A DNA stretch of 22,364 nucleotides, from positions 1 to 22,364 of the forward strand of contig PNIE01000025.1 of NCBI GenBank assembly GCA_002877875.1. The letters are read 5' to 3'. The position numbers were made by a program, and so were the translations under genes. Of this stretch, positions 1 through 8,398 are shown piece by piece. Position 1 is the first letter of the stretch. Every line of letters begins with the position of its first letter. The notes under the pieces were generated by a model that made no database searches, was not told the origin of the DNA, and saw only the letters and a list, made by a program, of their open reading frames with translations. The stretch is from Caldimicrobium thiodismutans (GTDB lineage: Bacteria; Desulfobacterota; Thermodesulfobacteria; Thermodesulfobacteriales; Thermodesulfobacteriaceae).

Positions 1-1242
1 GAATTTATAGGACAGAGACATCTTTTTAAAAAGGGGGCTATTCTTGATCTTATTTTAAAGAGGGGAAAACCCTTTTCCCTTATCTTTTGGGGACCTCCTG
101 GGTGTGGAAAAACTACCCTTGCTCATCTCCTTGGCCAATATTTTAGAGCCAATTTTATAGCTGTCAGTGCGGTTGATACCAGTATAAAAGATTTAAAAGA
201 GATTTTAAAAAAGGCAGAGCAACTAAAGCGACTCGGAACACCAACTATTCTCTTTATTGACGAAATTCATCGCTTTAATAAGGCTCAACAATCCTTTCTC
301 CTTCCTTATGTAGAAAGGGAAGATATTTTACTCTTTGGTGCAACCACGGAAAATCCCTCTTTTGAAATAATAGCTCCGCTTCTTTCAAGATTAAAGGTTG
401 TAAAGCTTGAACCTCTTAAAAAAGAAGAAATTTTTGAGCTCTTAAGGAGGGCCCTTTCTGACAAAGAGAGGGGGCTTGGAAATATGGAAATTGAAGTAAC
501 AGAGGAGGTTCTTTTTGCCCTTGCTGAGGCTGCCTCTGGTGATGCTCGAGTTGCTTTAAATACCCTTGAGCTTCTGGTGCAAGGAGTAGCCTCTGAGCAG
601 AAAAACTATCTTACCCTGAAAGATCTCTCAGAGTCCCTTTTAGCTAGCCCTCTTCTTTATGATAAAGGTGGAGAGGAACATTATAATCTGATTTCGGCCT
701 TTCATAAAAGTATGCGAGGCAGTGACCCTGATGCTACCCTCTATTGGATGGTTAGAATGCTAAGAGCTGGAGAGGACCCCCTTTACATTACAAGAAGAAT
801 CATTATTTGTGCAGCTGAGGATGTGGGACTAGCTGACCCTTTAGCCTTAATTCTTGCAGTAAATGCTTACAAAGCTTATGAAATACTTGGCTCTCCAGAG
901 GGGGAACTTGCTTTGGCTGAAGCTGCCCTTTATGTAGCTCTCTCCCCTAAAAGTAATTCGGTTTACAAAGCCCTTAGTACTGCTGAGTCCTCAGTGGAAA
1001 AATATGGAGCCCTTCCTGTCCCCCTTCACTTAAGAAATCCTGAGACTTATCTTATGGAAAAACTGGGCTATGGAAGGGGCTATAAATACCCCCATAATTA
1101 TGAAGGTGGTTTTGTCTATCAGGAGTATCTTCCCTCTGAGATTAAAAATCTTCGCTTTTATTACCCCTCTTCTCAGGGTAAAGAAAAAATCTTTAGAGAG
1201 TACCTTTTAAAATGTTGGAAGGAAATTAAAAACCTTGAATAA
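1..1242 (+). CDS. rarA: Replication-associated recombination protein A (RarA/MgsA-type AAA+ ATPase), 5'-truncated
   Basis: The reading frame is open from the first base, so the N-terminus lies outside the window and 413 codons remain. RarA is a cytoplasmic AAA+ clamp-loader-like ATPase that acts at stalled replication forks. Seen here: Walker A GPPGCGKTT at bases 91-117, Walker B FIDEIHRF with the DE pair at 259-264, a sensor-1-like GATTENPSFE around 340-369, and then the long C-terminal tetramerisation/MgsA region, including the family-like NSVYKA segment and a C-terminal GYKYPHNY motif. This motif set distinguishes RarA from RuvB and DnaX. An ATG at 484 is internal to the gene and is not the start. 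The gene ends at 1242 and overlaps the histidine kinase start by 8 nt, so it is probably the upstream part of the same transcription unit. The family assignment is firm. Confidence 0.95.
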   Translation, partial: EFIGQRHLFKKGAILDLILKRGKPFSLIFWGPPGCGKTTLAHLLGQYFRANFIAVSAVDTSIKDLKEILKKAEQLKRLGTPTILFIDEIHRFNKAQQSFLLPYVEREDILLFGATTENPSFEIIAPLLSRLKVVKLEPLKKEEIFELLRRALSDKERGLGNMEIEVTEEVLFALAEAASGDARVALNTLELLVQGVASEQKNYLTLKDLSESLLASPLLYDKGGEEHYNLISAFHKSMRGSDPDATLYWMVRMLRAGEDPLYITRRIIICAAEDVGLADPLALILAVNAYKAYEILGSPEGELALAEAALYVALSPKSNSVYKALSTAESSVEKYGALPVPLHLRNPETYLMEKLGYGRGYKYPHNYEGGFVYQEYLPSEIKNLRFYYPSSQGKEKIFREYLLKCWKEIKNLE

Positions 1243-2497
1243 AAAAATAGGCAAGCTTTTTAGAGAACCTCTTGGCCTACTTACCCTAATTTTTAATCTC
1301 CTATTTATTCTATTTTGCCTCTTTCAAGTTCTTTATTTCAAACATTATCTTAAACAAAGTCTTACCAGCAAAGTAGAAAGTACCCTTGATCAGGTTGAAG
1401 GGAAACTTTCTGACTATGTTAGATTTTTGGAAAACTTTTATAAAATTCCCTTTATACCAGAATTTGCCGAACTTCCAGAGAGCAAGGGTTGGCTCCTGGA
1501 ATTGGTTGACTTTTTGGAAGATCTTTTTAAAAGAGAACACTTTTTAAGCCTTGCCATCTTTTATCAAAAAAACCATCTTCTCTCTTGGAATTACAGGGAA
1601 AAAAACATTCCCTTTAAAGAGTGCCAAAATCAGATTGTTGAAGAGGGAAATCTCCTTAAAGCCTTAAGAAAAGCCACCATAGAAAATAAAGAATATTGCA
1701 TATATTTAACCCTTGATATTTCCTATTATAAAGGAACCCTAAAAAAGTATCTTTTCATTAATCTTTTTTTCTGTCTCCTAACCCTTGCAGTAGTTTTTTA
1801 TTTATTTCTTCGCTTTACAGAGGCTGAGGAGAGGAAAAGAGAGGCTGAAATGAAGCTTCAAGCAGAAAGGGAGCTTGCCTTTCTTGGGAGAATGGCAGCA
1901 ACTCTTGCTCATGAATTAAGAAATAGTCTCAATAATCTTTTCTTGCTTCTTCAAGCCAGTACAAGTTCTTCAGAAAATCCACTCCAGAGACAAATTCTTA
2001 ATGAAGTTAAGAGTTTGCTTAACTGGACTCAAGAAATCCTCCTTTTTCACAAGGAAATCAAAATTTCTCCGGAATATTTTAATCCTGAGGATCTTCTTTT
2101 GGAGCTCAAATTACTCGCTGCTCAATCTGGAAAGAAGGTGGAATTTAAGATAGTAAATAAAGTGGACCGGATCTTTGGAGATCCCTTTTGGTTAAAAAAG
2201 GCCTTTGAAAATCTGGTTAAAAATGCTTTGCAAGCAGTTCCAGAAGGTGGGAAAATCTCCCTAACCCTCAAAAAAGAACACCAAACTTATATCTTTGAGG
2301 TCTATGATAGTGGTGAACCTATTTTAGACGAACTAAAGAAAAAGATTTTTGAACCCTTCTACAGTACCAAAAAGGAGGGCTTTGGGCTTGGTCTTTATTT
2401 AGTAAAAAAAATTATAGAGGCTCATCAGGGAGGAATTGAAATAGAAAATCTAAAAGAAAATGGTAAAATTTTTAGAATCTTCTGGAAAGAGCCATGA
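1235..2497 (+). CDS. Membrane-bound sensor histidine kinase
   Basis: This is a 420-residue two-component sensor, presumably the partner of the NtrC-type regulator that follows with an ATGA overlap. It has a TM helix at about 14-35, an extracytoplasmic sensing region of about 135 residues without a recognisable fold, a second TM helix at about 171-192, a short charged linker helix, a dimerisation/phosphoacceptor helix with H226 in HELRNS, an N box (NLVKNA) and a C-terminal ATPase with IFEPFYSTK and GFGLGL. The start is TTG 1235, the only start that keeps the first TM helix; GGAAGG lies 12 nt upstream. Two oddities are visible. The residue after Asn in the H box is Ser rather than the usual Pro, and the G1 box reads DSGEPI where DxGxG is expected, so the second Gly is Pro. 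The signal sensed is not evident. The kinase assignment is certain; ligand and targets are unknown. Confidence 0.93.
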   Translation: MNKKIGKLFREPLGLLTLIFNLLFILFCLFQVLYFKHYLKQSLTSKVESTLDQVEGKLSDYVRFLENFYKIPFIPEFAELPESKGWLLELVDFLEDLFKREHFLSLAIFYQKNHLLSWNYREKNIPFKECQNQIVEEGNLLKALRKATIENKEYCIYLTLDISYYKGTLKKYLFINLFFCLLTLAVVFYLFLRFTEAEERKREAEMKLQAERELAFLGRMAATLAHELRNSLNNLFLLLQASTSSSENPLQRQILNEVKSLLNWTQEILLFHKEIKISPEYFNPEDLLLELKLLAAQSGKKVEFKIVNKVDRIFGDPFWLKKAFENLVKNALQAVPEGGKISLTLKKEHQTYIFEVYDSGEPILDELKKKIFEPFYSTKKEGFGLGLYLVKKIIEAHQGGIEIENLKENGKIFRIFWKEP

Positions 2498-3873
2498 AAA
2501 AGGAAAGCCTTTTAATAGTTGAAGATGAAAAACTTCAAAGGGAGATTTTAGAGGACTTTCTTAAAAACAAAGGCTTTCAGGTAATTTCTGCCTCAACAGT
2601 AAAAGAGGCCAAAGATTTTCTTCAGACAAAGGAGATAAATCTTGTTTTGCTTGACTGGAGGCTTCCTGATGGAGATGGCCTTGAACTTCTCTCTTATATA
2701 AAAGAAAATTTTCCTCTTATTCCTGTAATTATGATTACTGCCTTTGCAAGTATTGAACATGCTGTAATTTCTATGAAAAAGGGAGCCTATCATTATCTTT
2801 CAAAACCTATTAATCTTGAGGAAATGCTACTTATAATAGAAAGGGCTTTAAAGGAGCACAAACTTACAAAAGAGGTCTTTCTCCTCAAAGAGAGGCTAAA
2901 ATATCTCTCCAAAGAGGAATGGGAACCCCCTGAAGGTATAATTGCTGAAAGCTCTGCTATGAAGAAAATCTTGGCCCTGGTGAATAAAATTGCTGGAACT
3001 CAAGCTCCTGTTTTAATCACAGGTGAGTCAGGGACTGGTAAAGAAGTGATTGCCAAATTAATTCACCAAATTAGCCCCCGAAAAGAAGGACCTTTTATTA
3101 AGATAAATTGCGCTGCCATTCCTGAGACCCTTCTTGAAGCAGAACTTTTTGGTTATGAGAAAGGAGCCTTTACAGGAGCAGTTCATCCTAAACCAGGTCT
3201 TTTTGAACTTGCCGAAGGGGGAACTCTCTTTCTCGATGAAATAGGTGAGATGCCTCTTAGTCTTCAAGCCAAACTTTTAAGGGTCCTTCAGGATCAGACT
3301 TTTAGAAGATTAGGTAGTGTTAAAGAACTTAAAGTAAATTTTAGATTAATCACTGCCACAAACCGCAAGCTTGAAGAAATGATCAGAGAGGGGCTTTTCA
3401 GAGAGGACCTATACTGGAGGTTAAATGTTATCCATATCCATATACCACCCTTAAGGGAAAGAAAAGAAGATATCCTTCCCTTAACAAAATTTTTTATAGA
3501 GAAATTTAATCGCAAGTATGGAAAGAACCAAAAGGAAGTCTCCCAAGAGGCTCTATCTGCTCTTTATCATCATTCCTTTCCTGGGAATGTAAGAGAACTG
3601 GAAAACCGTATAGAAAGAGGTATAATCCTTTCTGAGGGTGAGGTCCTTACTAAGGAAGACCTTGGCTTTGGGGAGGAACCTTCTAAGAAAGAAGGGCTTC
3701 TCGAAAAGCTTATGACCCTTCCTCTTGAAGAGGCTGTTGAAACCTTAGAGAAGATAAGGATTAAAGAGGCCTTAGAAAAGGCTCAAGGAGTTAAGGTTAA
3801 AGCAGCTCAACTTCTTGGAATTACTGAAAGAATGCTTCGTTACAAACTTGAAAAATATCAGCTGGGAGGCTAA
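2494..3873 (+). CDS. Sigma-54-dependent NtrC-family response regulator
   Basis: A 459-residue transcriptional activator. Its receiver domain (about 4-118) has acidic EDE near the N-terminus, the phosphoacceptor D54 in LLDWRLPDGDG, and the conserved T/S and K positions (MITAF, SKP). The central AAA+ domain (about 145-380) has Walker A GESGTGK at 177-183, the sigma-54 contact loop GAFTGA at 224-229 and Walker B GGTLFLDEIGE. The C-terminal Fis-type helix-turn-helix covers about 425-459. The intact GAFTGA loop predicts direct activation of sigma-54 RNA polymerase. The ATG overlaps the kinase stop by 4 nt (ATGA), so translation is coupled and the two are almost certainly a cognate pair. The targets cannot be read from the sequence. 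Candidates by analogy with other NtrC-like pairs include flagellar, nitrogen or envelope genes, but no sigma-54 promoter was recognised in this window. Confidence 0.95.
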   Translation: MKKESLLIVEDEKLQREILEDFLKNKGFQVISASTVKEAKDFLQTKEINLVLLDWRLPDGDGLELLSYIKENFPLIPVIMITAFASIEHAVISMKKGAYHYLSKPINLEEMLLIIERALKEHKLTKEVFLLKERLKYLSKEEWEPPEGIIAESSAMKKILALVNKIAGTQAPVLITGESGTGKEVIAKLIHQISPRKEGPFIKINCAAIPETLLEAELFGYEKGAFTGAVHPKPGLFELAEGGTLFLDEIGEMPLSLQAKLLRVLQDQTFRRLGSVKELKVNFRLITATNRKLEEMIREGLFREDLYWRLNVIHIHIPPLRERKEDILPLTKFFIEKFNRKYGKNQKEVSQEALSALYHHSFPGNVRELENRIERGIILSEGEVLTKEDLGFGEEPSKKEGLLEKLMTLPLEEAVETLEKIRIKEALEKAQGVKVKAAQLLGITERMLRYKLEKYQLGG

Positions 3874-3876
3874 AAA

Positions 3877-5115
3877 ATGTCCTTTTTAAAAGAAATCGAC
3901 CCTGAAATTTATGAACTTATTGAAGGAGAGACTGAGAGGCAGGAATACCAGCTTGAAATGATAGCTTCAGAAAATCTTGCCTCAAGAGCTGTTATGGAGG
4001 CAGAGGGGTCTCCTCTTATGAATAAGTATGCTGAGGGATATCCTAAAGCCAGATATTATGGAGGATGTGAGTTTGTGGATGAAGTAGAGAGAATTGCCAT
4101 TGAAAGATTAAAACTCCTCTTTGGGGCTGAATATGCCAATGTTCAACCCCATTCAGGAACCCAGGCGAATATGGCAGTCTTTTTTGCTATATTAAATCCG
4201 GGTGACACCATTTTGTCTATGAATCTATCCCACGGAGGGCATCTTTCTCATGGAGCCCCTGTTAATTTTTCAGGCAAATTTTATAAAATTGTGCATTATG
4301 GCGTTTCGCGAGAAACGGAAAGACTTGATTATGAAGAGATAAGAAAAATTGCCCTTTCTGAAAGACCTAAGCTTATTATTGCTGGAGCAAGTGCCTATCC
4401 CAGAACTATTGACTTTGAAGCCTTTTATCAAATTGCCCAAGAGGTGAGGGCCTTTTTAATGGTTGATATGGCTCATATAGCAGGGCTTGTGGCTGCAGGC
4501 ATTCATCCTTCTCCTATTCCCTATGCCGATTTTGTAACCTCAACCACTCATAAAACTTTAAGAGGTCCAAGGGGTGGCTTTATTCTCTGTAAAGAAAAAT
4601 GGGGAAAACTCATTGATAAAGTTGTTTTTCCAGGTATGCAAGGTGGCCCTCATATGAACATCATTGCTGCCAAGGCTGTTTGTTTTCAAGAGGCCCTTTT
4701 GCCAGAATTTAAGAGCTATCAACAGCAAATAGTAAAAAACGCCCAAGTTATAGCTAAGGTCTTTAAAGAAGAGGGGTTTAGAGTGGTCTCCGGAGGAACA
4801 GATAACCACCTTGTTCTTATTGATGTTTCAAGCAAGGGCCTTACTGGGGCTCAGGCAGAAATTCTCCTTGAAGAAGCAGGAATTACTGTCAACAAAAATG
4901 CTATCCCCTTTGATCCTCTCCCCCCCAAGATTACAAGTGGAATTAGAATTGGAACTCCGGCCATAACTACCCGAGGTTTAAAAGAAAAGGAAGTTGAGGA
5001 AGTAGCTCATTGGATGTGTGAGATTTTAAAGAATCCCGAAAATGAGGCTCTAAGAAAGGATGTAAGAAAAAAAGTAAGGGAGCTTTGTGAGAGATTCCCC
5101 TTTTACAAGAGATAG
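3877..5115 (+). CDS. glyA: Serine hydroxymethyltransferase
   Basis: This PLP enzyme converts serine and tetrahydrofolate into glycine and 5,10-methylene-THF in the cytoplasm, the main source of one-carbon units for dTMP, purine and methionine synthesis. The 412-residue length is normal for bacterial GlyA. Visible family signatures are the N-terminal QLEMIASEN, NKYAEGYPKARYYGG, the HSGTQAN phosphate-binding segment, VDMAHIAGL, and the PLP-lysine motif TSTTHKTLRGPRGG with K226 as the Schiff-base lysine. A strong ribosome-binding site GGGAGG (3864-3869) sits 7 nt before the ATG, inside the end of the regulator gene, which stops only 3 nt upstream. The dCMP deaminase starts 3 nt after the stop. 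GlyA and dCMP deaminase together feed thymidylate synthesis, which is consistent with co-transcription. Confidence 0.98.
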   Translation: MSFLKEIDPEIYELIEGETERQEYQLEMIASENLASRAVMEAEGSPLMNKYAEGYPKARYYGGCEFVDEVERIAIERLKLLFGAEYANVQPHSGTQANMAVFFAILNPGDTILSMNLSHGGHLSHGAPVNFSGKFYKIVHYGVSRETERLDYEEIRKIALSERPKLIIAGASAYPRTIDFEAFYQIAQEVRAFLMVDMAHIAGLVAAGIHPSPIPYADFVTSTTHKTLRGPRGGFILCKEKWGKLIDKVVFPGMQGGPHMNIIAAKAVCFQEALLPEFKSYQQQIVKNAQVIAKVFKEEGFRVVSGGTDNHLVLIDVSSKGLTGAQAEILLEEAGITVNKNAIPFDPLPPKITSGIRIGTPAITTRGLKEKEVEEVAHWMCEILKNPENEALRKDVRKKVRELCERFPFYKR

Positions 5116-5118
5116 CCT

Positions 5119-5670
5119 ATGGCTCGACCCAGCTGGCATGAATATTTTATGGTGATTGCCAAACTGGTAGCGGTGCGCTCAGGGTGTAATTCGCGGCCCA
5201 CAGGGGCTGTGATCGTAAAAGATAAACGAATCTTGGCAACTGGCTATAATGGACCTATGCCTGGGGCCTGGCATTGCACAGATAAGGGCCCAGGTTATTG
5301 CTTTAGAAGGGAAAAAGGGATTCCTGACATCGATAAATATAATTATTGCAGAGCAAGCCATGCTGAGGCCAATGCCATTGCCCAGGCTGCAAGATTCGGA
5401 ATCTCCCTTGAGGGAGCAAGTCTTTACTGCACCCTGGCCCCTTGTTATGTCTGCCTAAAATTGATAGCCAGCGCAGGAATTAAAGAAGTGTATTATGAAT
5501 ATGATTATGAAAGTCGAGATTTTGAAAGGGATACCTTTTGGAAAGAGGCCATAAAAGAGGCAGGCCTAAAAGTTTTTAAACAAATAACAGTTAGTCCGGA
5601 GACTATGAAGGCTGTTTTTGAAATTCTTGAATATCCAACTTCAAGGAGAAGGCTCCCCCCTACAGATTGA
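5119..5670 (+). CDS. Deoxycytidylate (dCMP) deaminase, ComEB/T4 Cd family
   Basis: A 183-residue zinc-dependent deaminase that converts dCMP to dUMP, the substrate of thymidylate synthase. The catalytic signature is HAEANAI (H81 a zinc ligand, E83 the proton shuttle) followed by PCYVC (C109 and C112 as zinc ligands). The segment between residues 20 and 80 contains additional Cys and His residues (C20, and HC and YC pairs), as in the second structural zinc site of the phage T4-type dCMP deaminases. This separates it from cytidine deaminases and tRNA adenosine deaminases. The start is ATG 5119, 3 nt after the glyA stop, with only a weak purine stretch as a ribosome-binding site, so it is probably translated by coupling. 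It converges with the glcD-like gene: the two stop codons are 3 nt apart within a small hairpin. Confidence 0.92.
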   Translation: MARPSWHEYFMVIAKLVAVRSGCNSRPTGAVIVKDKRILATGYNGPMPGAWHCTDKGPGYCFRREKGIPDIDKYNYCRASHAEANAIAQAARFGISLEGASLYCTLAPCYVCLKLIASAGIKEVYYEYDYESRDFERDTFWKEAIKEAGLKVFKQITVSPETMKAVFEILEYPTSRRRLPPTD

Positions 5671-5679
5671 TTTTCAATC
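5665..5679. terminator. Small inverted repeat between convergent stop codons
   Basis: GATTGA-TTT-TCAATC is a perfect 6-bp stem with a 3-nt loop. It contains the TGA stop of the dCMP deaminase gene on one arm and the TGA stop of the FAD oxidase gene, in reverse complement, on the other. No clear T-run follows on either strand, so it is at best a weak bidirectional terminator or 3'-end stabiliser. Confidence 0.3.
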
Positions 5680-7044
5680 AGGAAGTTTTATCTGGGGATT
5701 TAGAATTCCCTTAGGATCAAAAAGGCTCTTAAGCTTTTTCATAATTTCAATTTGAAGAGGATCAAGTTCCCAAATCACAAAAGGTCTTTTAAGATACCCT
5801 ACTCCATGTTCCCCTGAAATAGTTCCGCATAGTTCTAAAACCTTCTTAAAAATTTGCTCTCTTAGAGACCTTACAATATCTTTTTTCTCTTCTTCAAAAA
5901 GTAGATTTACATGGAGATTTCCATCTCCTGCATGGCCAAAGGCAGAAATAGATATTCCTGAAGCCTTTTCAAGATCTCTTAAAAATTTTAAAAACTCAGA
6001 AAGGGCTCTTCTTGGAAGAGTAATGTCATCTGCTATTTTCTTTGCCCCAAGCTTTTTTAAAAGGGGGGAAATAGCTCTTCTTATTTCCCAGAGTCTTTCA
6101 ATTTCCTCTTCTTCATCAGCTAAAATAAACGGATATTTTCTCTCTTTAAGAATTCTCTCAAATCTTTGACTATCCTTTAAAACCTCTTCAAAGCTTCCAT
6201 CCAATTCAATAAAAAGAAGAGAAGAGAAAGGTGCTTTATCCTTGTAAGGCTCAAGTTTTTCTCTAAGGGCTTGCAAGGTGGTTTTATCCACAAATTCGGC
6301 AGAAGCAGGGGTTAGCCCCATCTTTAAAATTTCAGTAAGGAAGTGGAAGGCAAGCACCTCTTCAGGGAAAAAGATAAGATATAACCTTCTTTTCTCAGGA
6401 AGAGGAATAACCTTTAAAAGGATTTCGAGAAAAAGCCCAAGGGTTCCTTCTGAGCCCACAAAAAGAGGAGTAAGATTGTAAGGAACAACCCCTTTTAGAG
6501 TTTGGGGCCCAGTTTTTAGAACTTTTCCACCTGGAAGAGCTACCTCTAAGGAGAGCACATAATCTTTGGTAGTTCCATATTTCAAGCCCCTTGGCCCACC
6601 TGCGCCAGTTGCCACGTTTCCACCAATGGAAGAAAAGGCATAACTTGCAGGGTCTGGGGGATAAAAAAGTCCATATCTTTTGAGATAGGCCTTTAACTCT
6701 CCATTGATAACCCCTGGTTCTACTCTAACCGTTCTTTCCTCCAAATTGAGTTCTAAAATTTTATTCATCCGAGTAAAGGAAACTACAAGACCCCCTGTAA
6801 TAGGAAGAGGACTTCCAGTGGTTGCTGTTCCACAGCCTCTGGCAACAATGGGGAATTCATAATAATCAGCTATTCTTAAAATCTCAATTACTTCTTCCTT
6901 TCGCTCAGGCAGTGCAACTCCATCTGGGAAAAAAAACAAGGAAGAGGCATCAAAGGAATAAGGAAAGAGATCTTCTTTGCGAGTAAGGAGTCTATCTCCA
7001 AGAAGCAGCTTTAACTCTCTAAAAGCCTCTTTATTTAACCTCAA
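5674..7044 (-). CDS. glcD: FAD-linked oxidase, GlcD/D-lactate dehydrogenase type
   Basis: A 456-residue flavoprotein of the FAD-binding type-4 (VAO/PCMH) fold with a C-terminal FAD-oxidase domain, the class that oxidises glycolate, D-lactate or related 2-hydroxyacids. The FAD-binding segments are ARGCGTATTGSPLP (near residue 70), SSIGGNVATGAGG and KYGTTKDYVL. The C-terminal HAGDGNLHVN and SGEHGVGYLKRP motifs are typical of GlcD/Dld. The start is TTG 7044, overlapping the dnaA end by 14 nt, with AGAGG 6 nt upstream; no ATG precedes the conserved region. It is therefore probably co-transcribed with dnaA, an unusual pairing. No GlcE or GlcF iron-sulfur partner is adjacent, so the substrate and electron acceptor are unresolved. 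The gene symbol is by family resemblance only; D-lactate dehydrogenase is an equally good label. Confidence 0.88.
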   Translation of the reverse strand: MRLNKEAFRELKLLLGDRLLTRKEDLFPYSFDASSLFFFPDGVALPERKEEVIEILRIADYYEFPIVARGCGTATTGSPLPITGGLVVSFTRMNKILELNLEERTVRVEPGVINGELKAYLKRYGLFYPPDPASYAFSSIGGNVATGAGGPRGLKYGTTKDYVLSLEVALPGGKVLKTGPQTLKGVVPYNLTPLFVGSEGTLGLFLEILLKVIPLPEKRRLYLIFFPEEVLAFHFLTEILKMGLTPASAEFVDKTTLQALREKLEPYKDKAPFSSLLFIELDGSFEEVLKDSQRFERILKERKYPFILADEEEEIERLWEIRRAISPLLKKLGAKKIADDITLPRRALSEFLKFLRDLEKASGISISAFGHAGDGNLHVNLLFEEEKKDIVRSLREQIFKKVLELCGTISGEHGVGYLKRPFVIWELDPLQIEIMKKLKSLFDPKGILNPQIKLPD

Positions 7045-8398
7045 GATCAGCCTCTAAGAATTCTTCCTCTGAATTTTCCGAAAAAGATTTCAAGGGAAGT
7101 TCTTGAGAAAGATCCTTTATCAAAAGGTCAATTTGCATTTTAAAGGCCCTATTTTCTTCAAGCTTTCTTTCAAAGGTCTTTAAATGATAGATAACGGTTG
7201 AATGTTCTTTTTTAAGGATTTCGGAAATTTCCTTTAAGGTTTTTTGGGAAAGTTTTCTCATCAAATAGACTAAGGTTTGTCTTGCAAGGACAATTTTTTT
7301 CTTTCTTGACCTTGATAAGATCTCCTCTTTTGAGAGGCCATAGAATTTACAGACCCCTTCCAGAATTAGCTCTACCTCTGAATTCTCATTTCTTTCAAAG
7401 GTAATCTCAGCGAGAAGCTCTTTTGCCAGTTGAAGAGTAACGGGTTCTTTGAGAAGACTTGCCCTTGCAATTAAACCAATAACTGCACTCTCAATTTGTC
7501 TAATGTCTCCTCTCAGATTTCTTGCAAGATAATCAACCACTTCAGGGGGGAAGCGGTATCCTGCCTTTTTGGCCTTAAATCTAATAATACGTTTTCTCGT
7601 TTCAAAATCAGGCTGATTAATCCTTACAATAAGGCTAGCATTTAGCCTTGATCTCAAGGAACTATCAATATCCTTTAATTCTTGAGGAAGACTAAGGGAG
7701 GTAAAGATTACCGTTTTCCCTTGATCAAGAAGATAATCAAGGAGAAAAGAGAGTTCTGTCTGAGTAAACTCCTTACCTGAGAGAAAATGTAGTCCATCAA
7801 GAAGCAAAAGGTCACAAGACTCCCTTATCCTCTCTTTGAAACTCTCAATCTGCCCTGCCCTTAAATACTTAAGAAGATAACTCATAAAATCTTGGGCAGT
7901 GAAATAATAAACTCTTTCAAATCCCGCCTTTAAAAGACCATTTCCTACAGCCTGGGTCAGATGAGTTTTACCAAGACCGTAATTTCCATAGAGATAAATA
8001 AAGTAGCCTTTAGGCCTCTCCTCAAAAATGCGATAGCACACTTTGTAGGCAAGTTCATTGCATTTTCCCACCACAAAATCTTCAAAGGTATATTTAGGAG
8101 AAATCTTTCTCCCAAAAAGCTCTGCTGGGTTGTAAGGAAGGATCAGTTGCTCTGCCTTTGGATGGTCTGAGACTATAAAGTCAAAACTCTCCCAACTAAA
8201 TTCTTGAACAAGTTTCTGTAATAAAGCTCCGTAATTTTCTTTAAGCCAGGTCTTAGCAAATTCATTAGGAACGATAAGATAAAGGGTCTTTCCCTGGACA
8301 AAACCCTTTAACTCTGAAAACCAAACCTTATAAATATTTTGAGGTAAACGCTCTTTCAGCTTCGCCTTAAAATACTCAAAGCCTTCACTTTTCTTCAT
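7031..8398 (-). CDS. dnaA: Chromosomal replication initiator DnaA (divergent)
   Basis: The 455-residue protein has the DnaA domain order: domain I (about 1-70), a very short linker, AAA+ domain III from about residue 100, and a C-terminal DNA-binding domain IV (about 340-430). Seen: Walker A GNYGLGKT at 138-145, LLLLDGLHF as Walker B (D201), the arginine-finger segment SLRSRL (R251), sensor-2 GDIRQIESA, and the domain IV signature region ARQTLVYL...EHSTVIYH. Compared with the usual family sequence, the second acidic residue of Walker B is Gly (DG rather than DD), and the recognition segment reads EHSTVIYH instead of DHTTVLHA. The ATG has GGAG 9 nt upstream. It is followed directly by the overlapping glcD-like gene. 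It lies about 13 kb from rpmH and on the other strand, rather than beside it. Family membership is certain; whether it is the sole initiator or a diverged paralogue cannot be decided here. Confidence 0.92.
   Translation of the reverse strand: MKKSEGFEYFKAKLKERLPQNIYKVWFSELKGFVQGKTLYLIVPNEFAKTWLKENYGALLQKLVQEFSWESFDFIVSDHPKAEQLILPYNPAELFGRKISPKYTFEDFVVGKCNELAYKVCYRIFEERPKGYFIYLYGNYGLGKTHLTQAVGNGLLKAGFERVYYFTAQDFMSYLLKYLRAGQIESFKERIRESCDLLLLDGLHFLSGKEFTQTELSFLLDYLLDQGKTVIFTSLSLPQELKDIDSSLRSRLNASLIVRINQPDFETRKRIIRFKAKKAGYRFPPEVVDYLARNLRGDIRQIESAVIGLIARASLLKEPVTLQLAKELLAEITFERNENSEVELILEGVCKFYGLSKEEILSRSRKKKIVLARQTLVYLMRKLSQKTLKEISEILKKEHSTVIYHLKTFERKLEENRAFKMQIDLLIKDLSQELPLKSFSENSEEEFLEADLEVK

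Noticed and set aside
6284..6292. Perfect DnaA box TTATCCACA
   Set aside because: It is a single copy inside the glcD-like coding sequence, where it simply encodes part of VDKTT, with no neighbouring boxes or AT-rich unwinding element.
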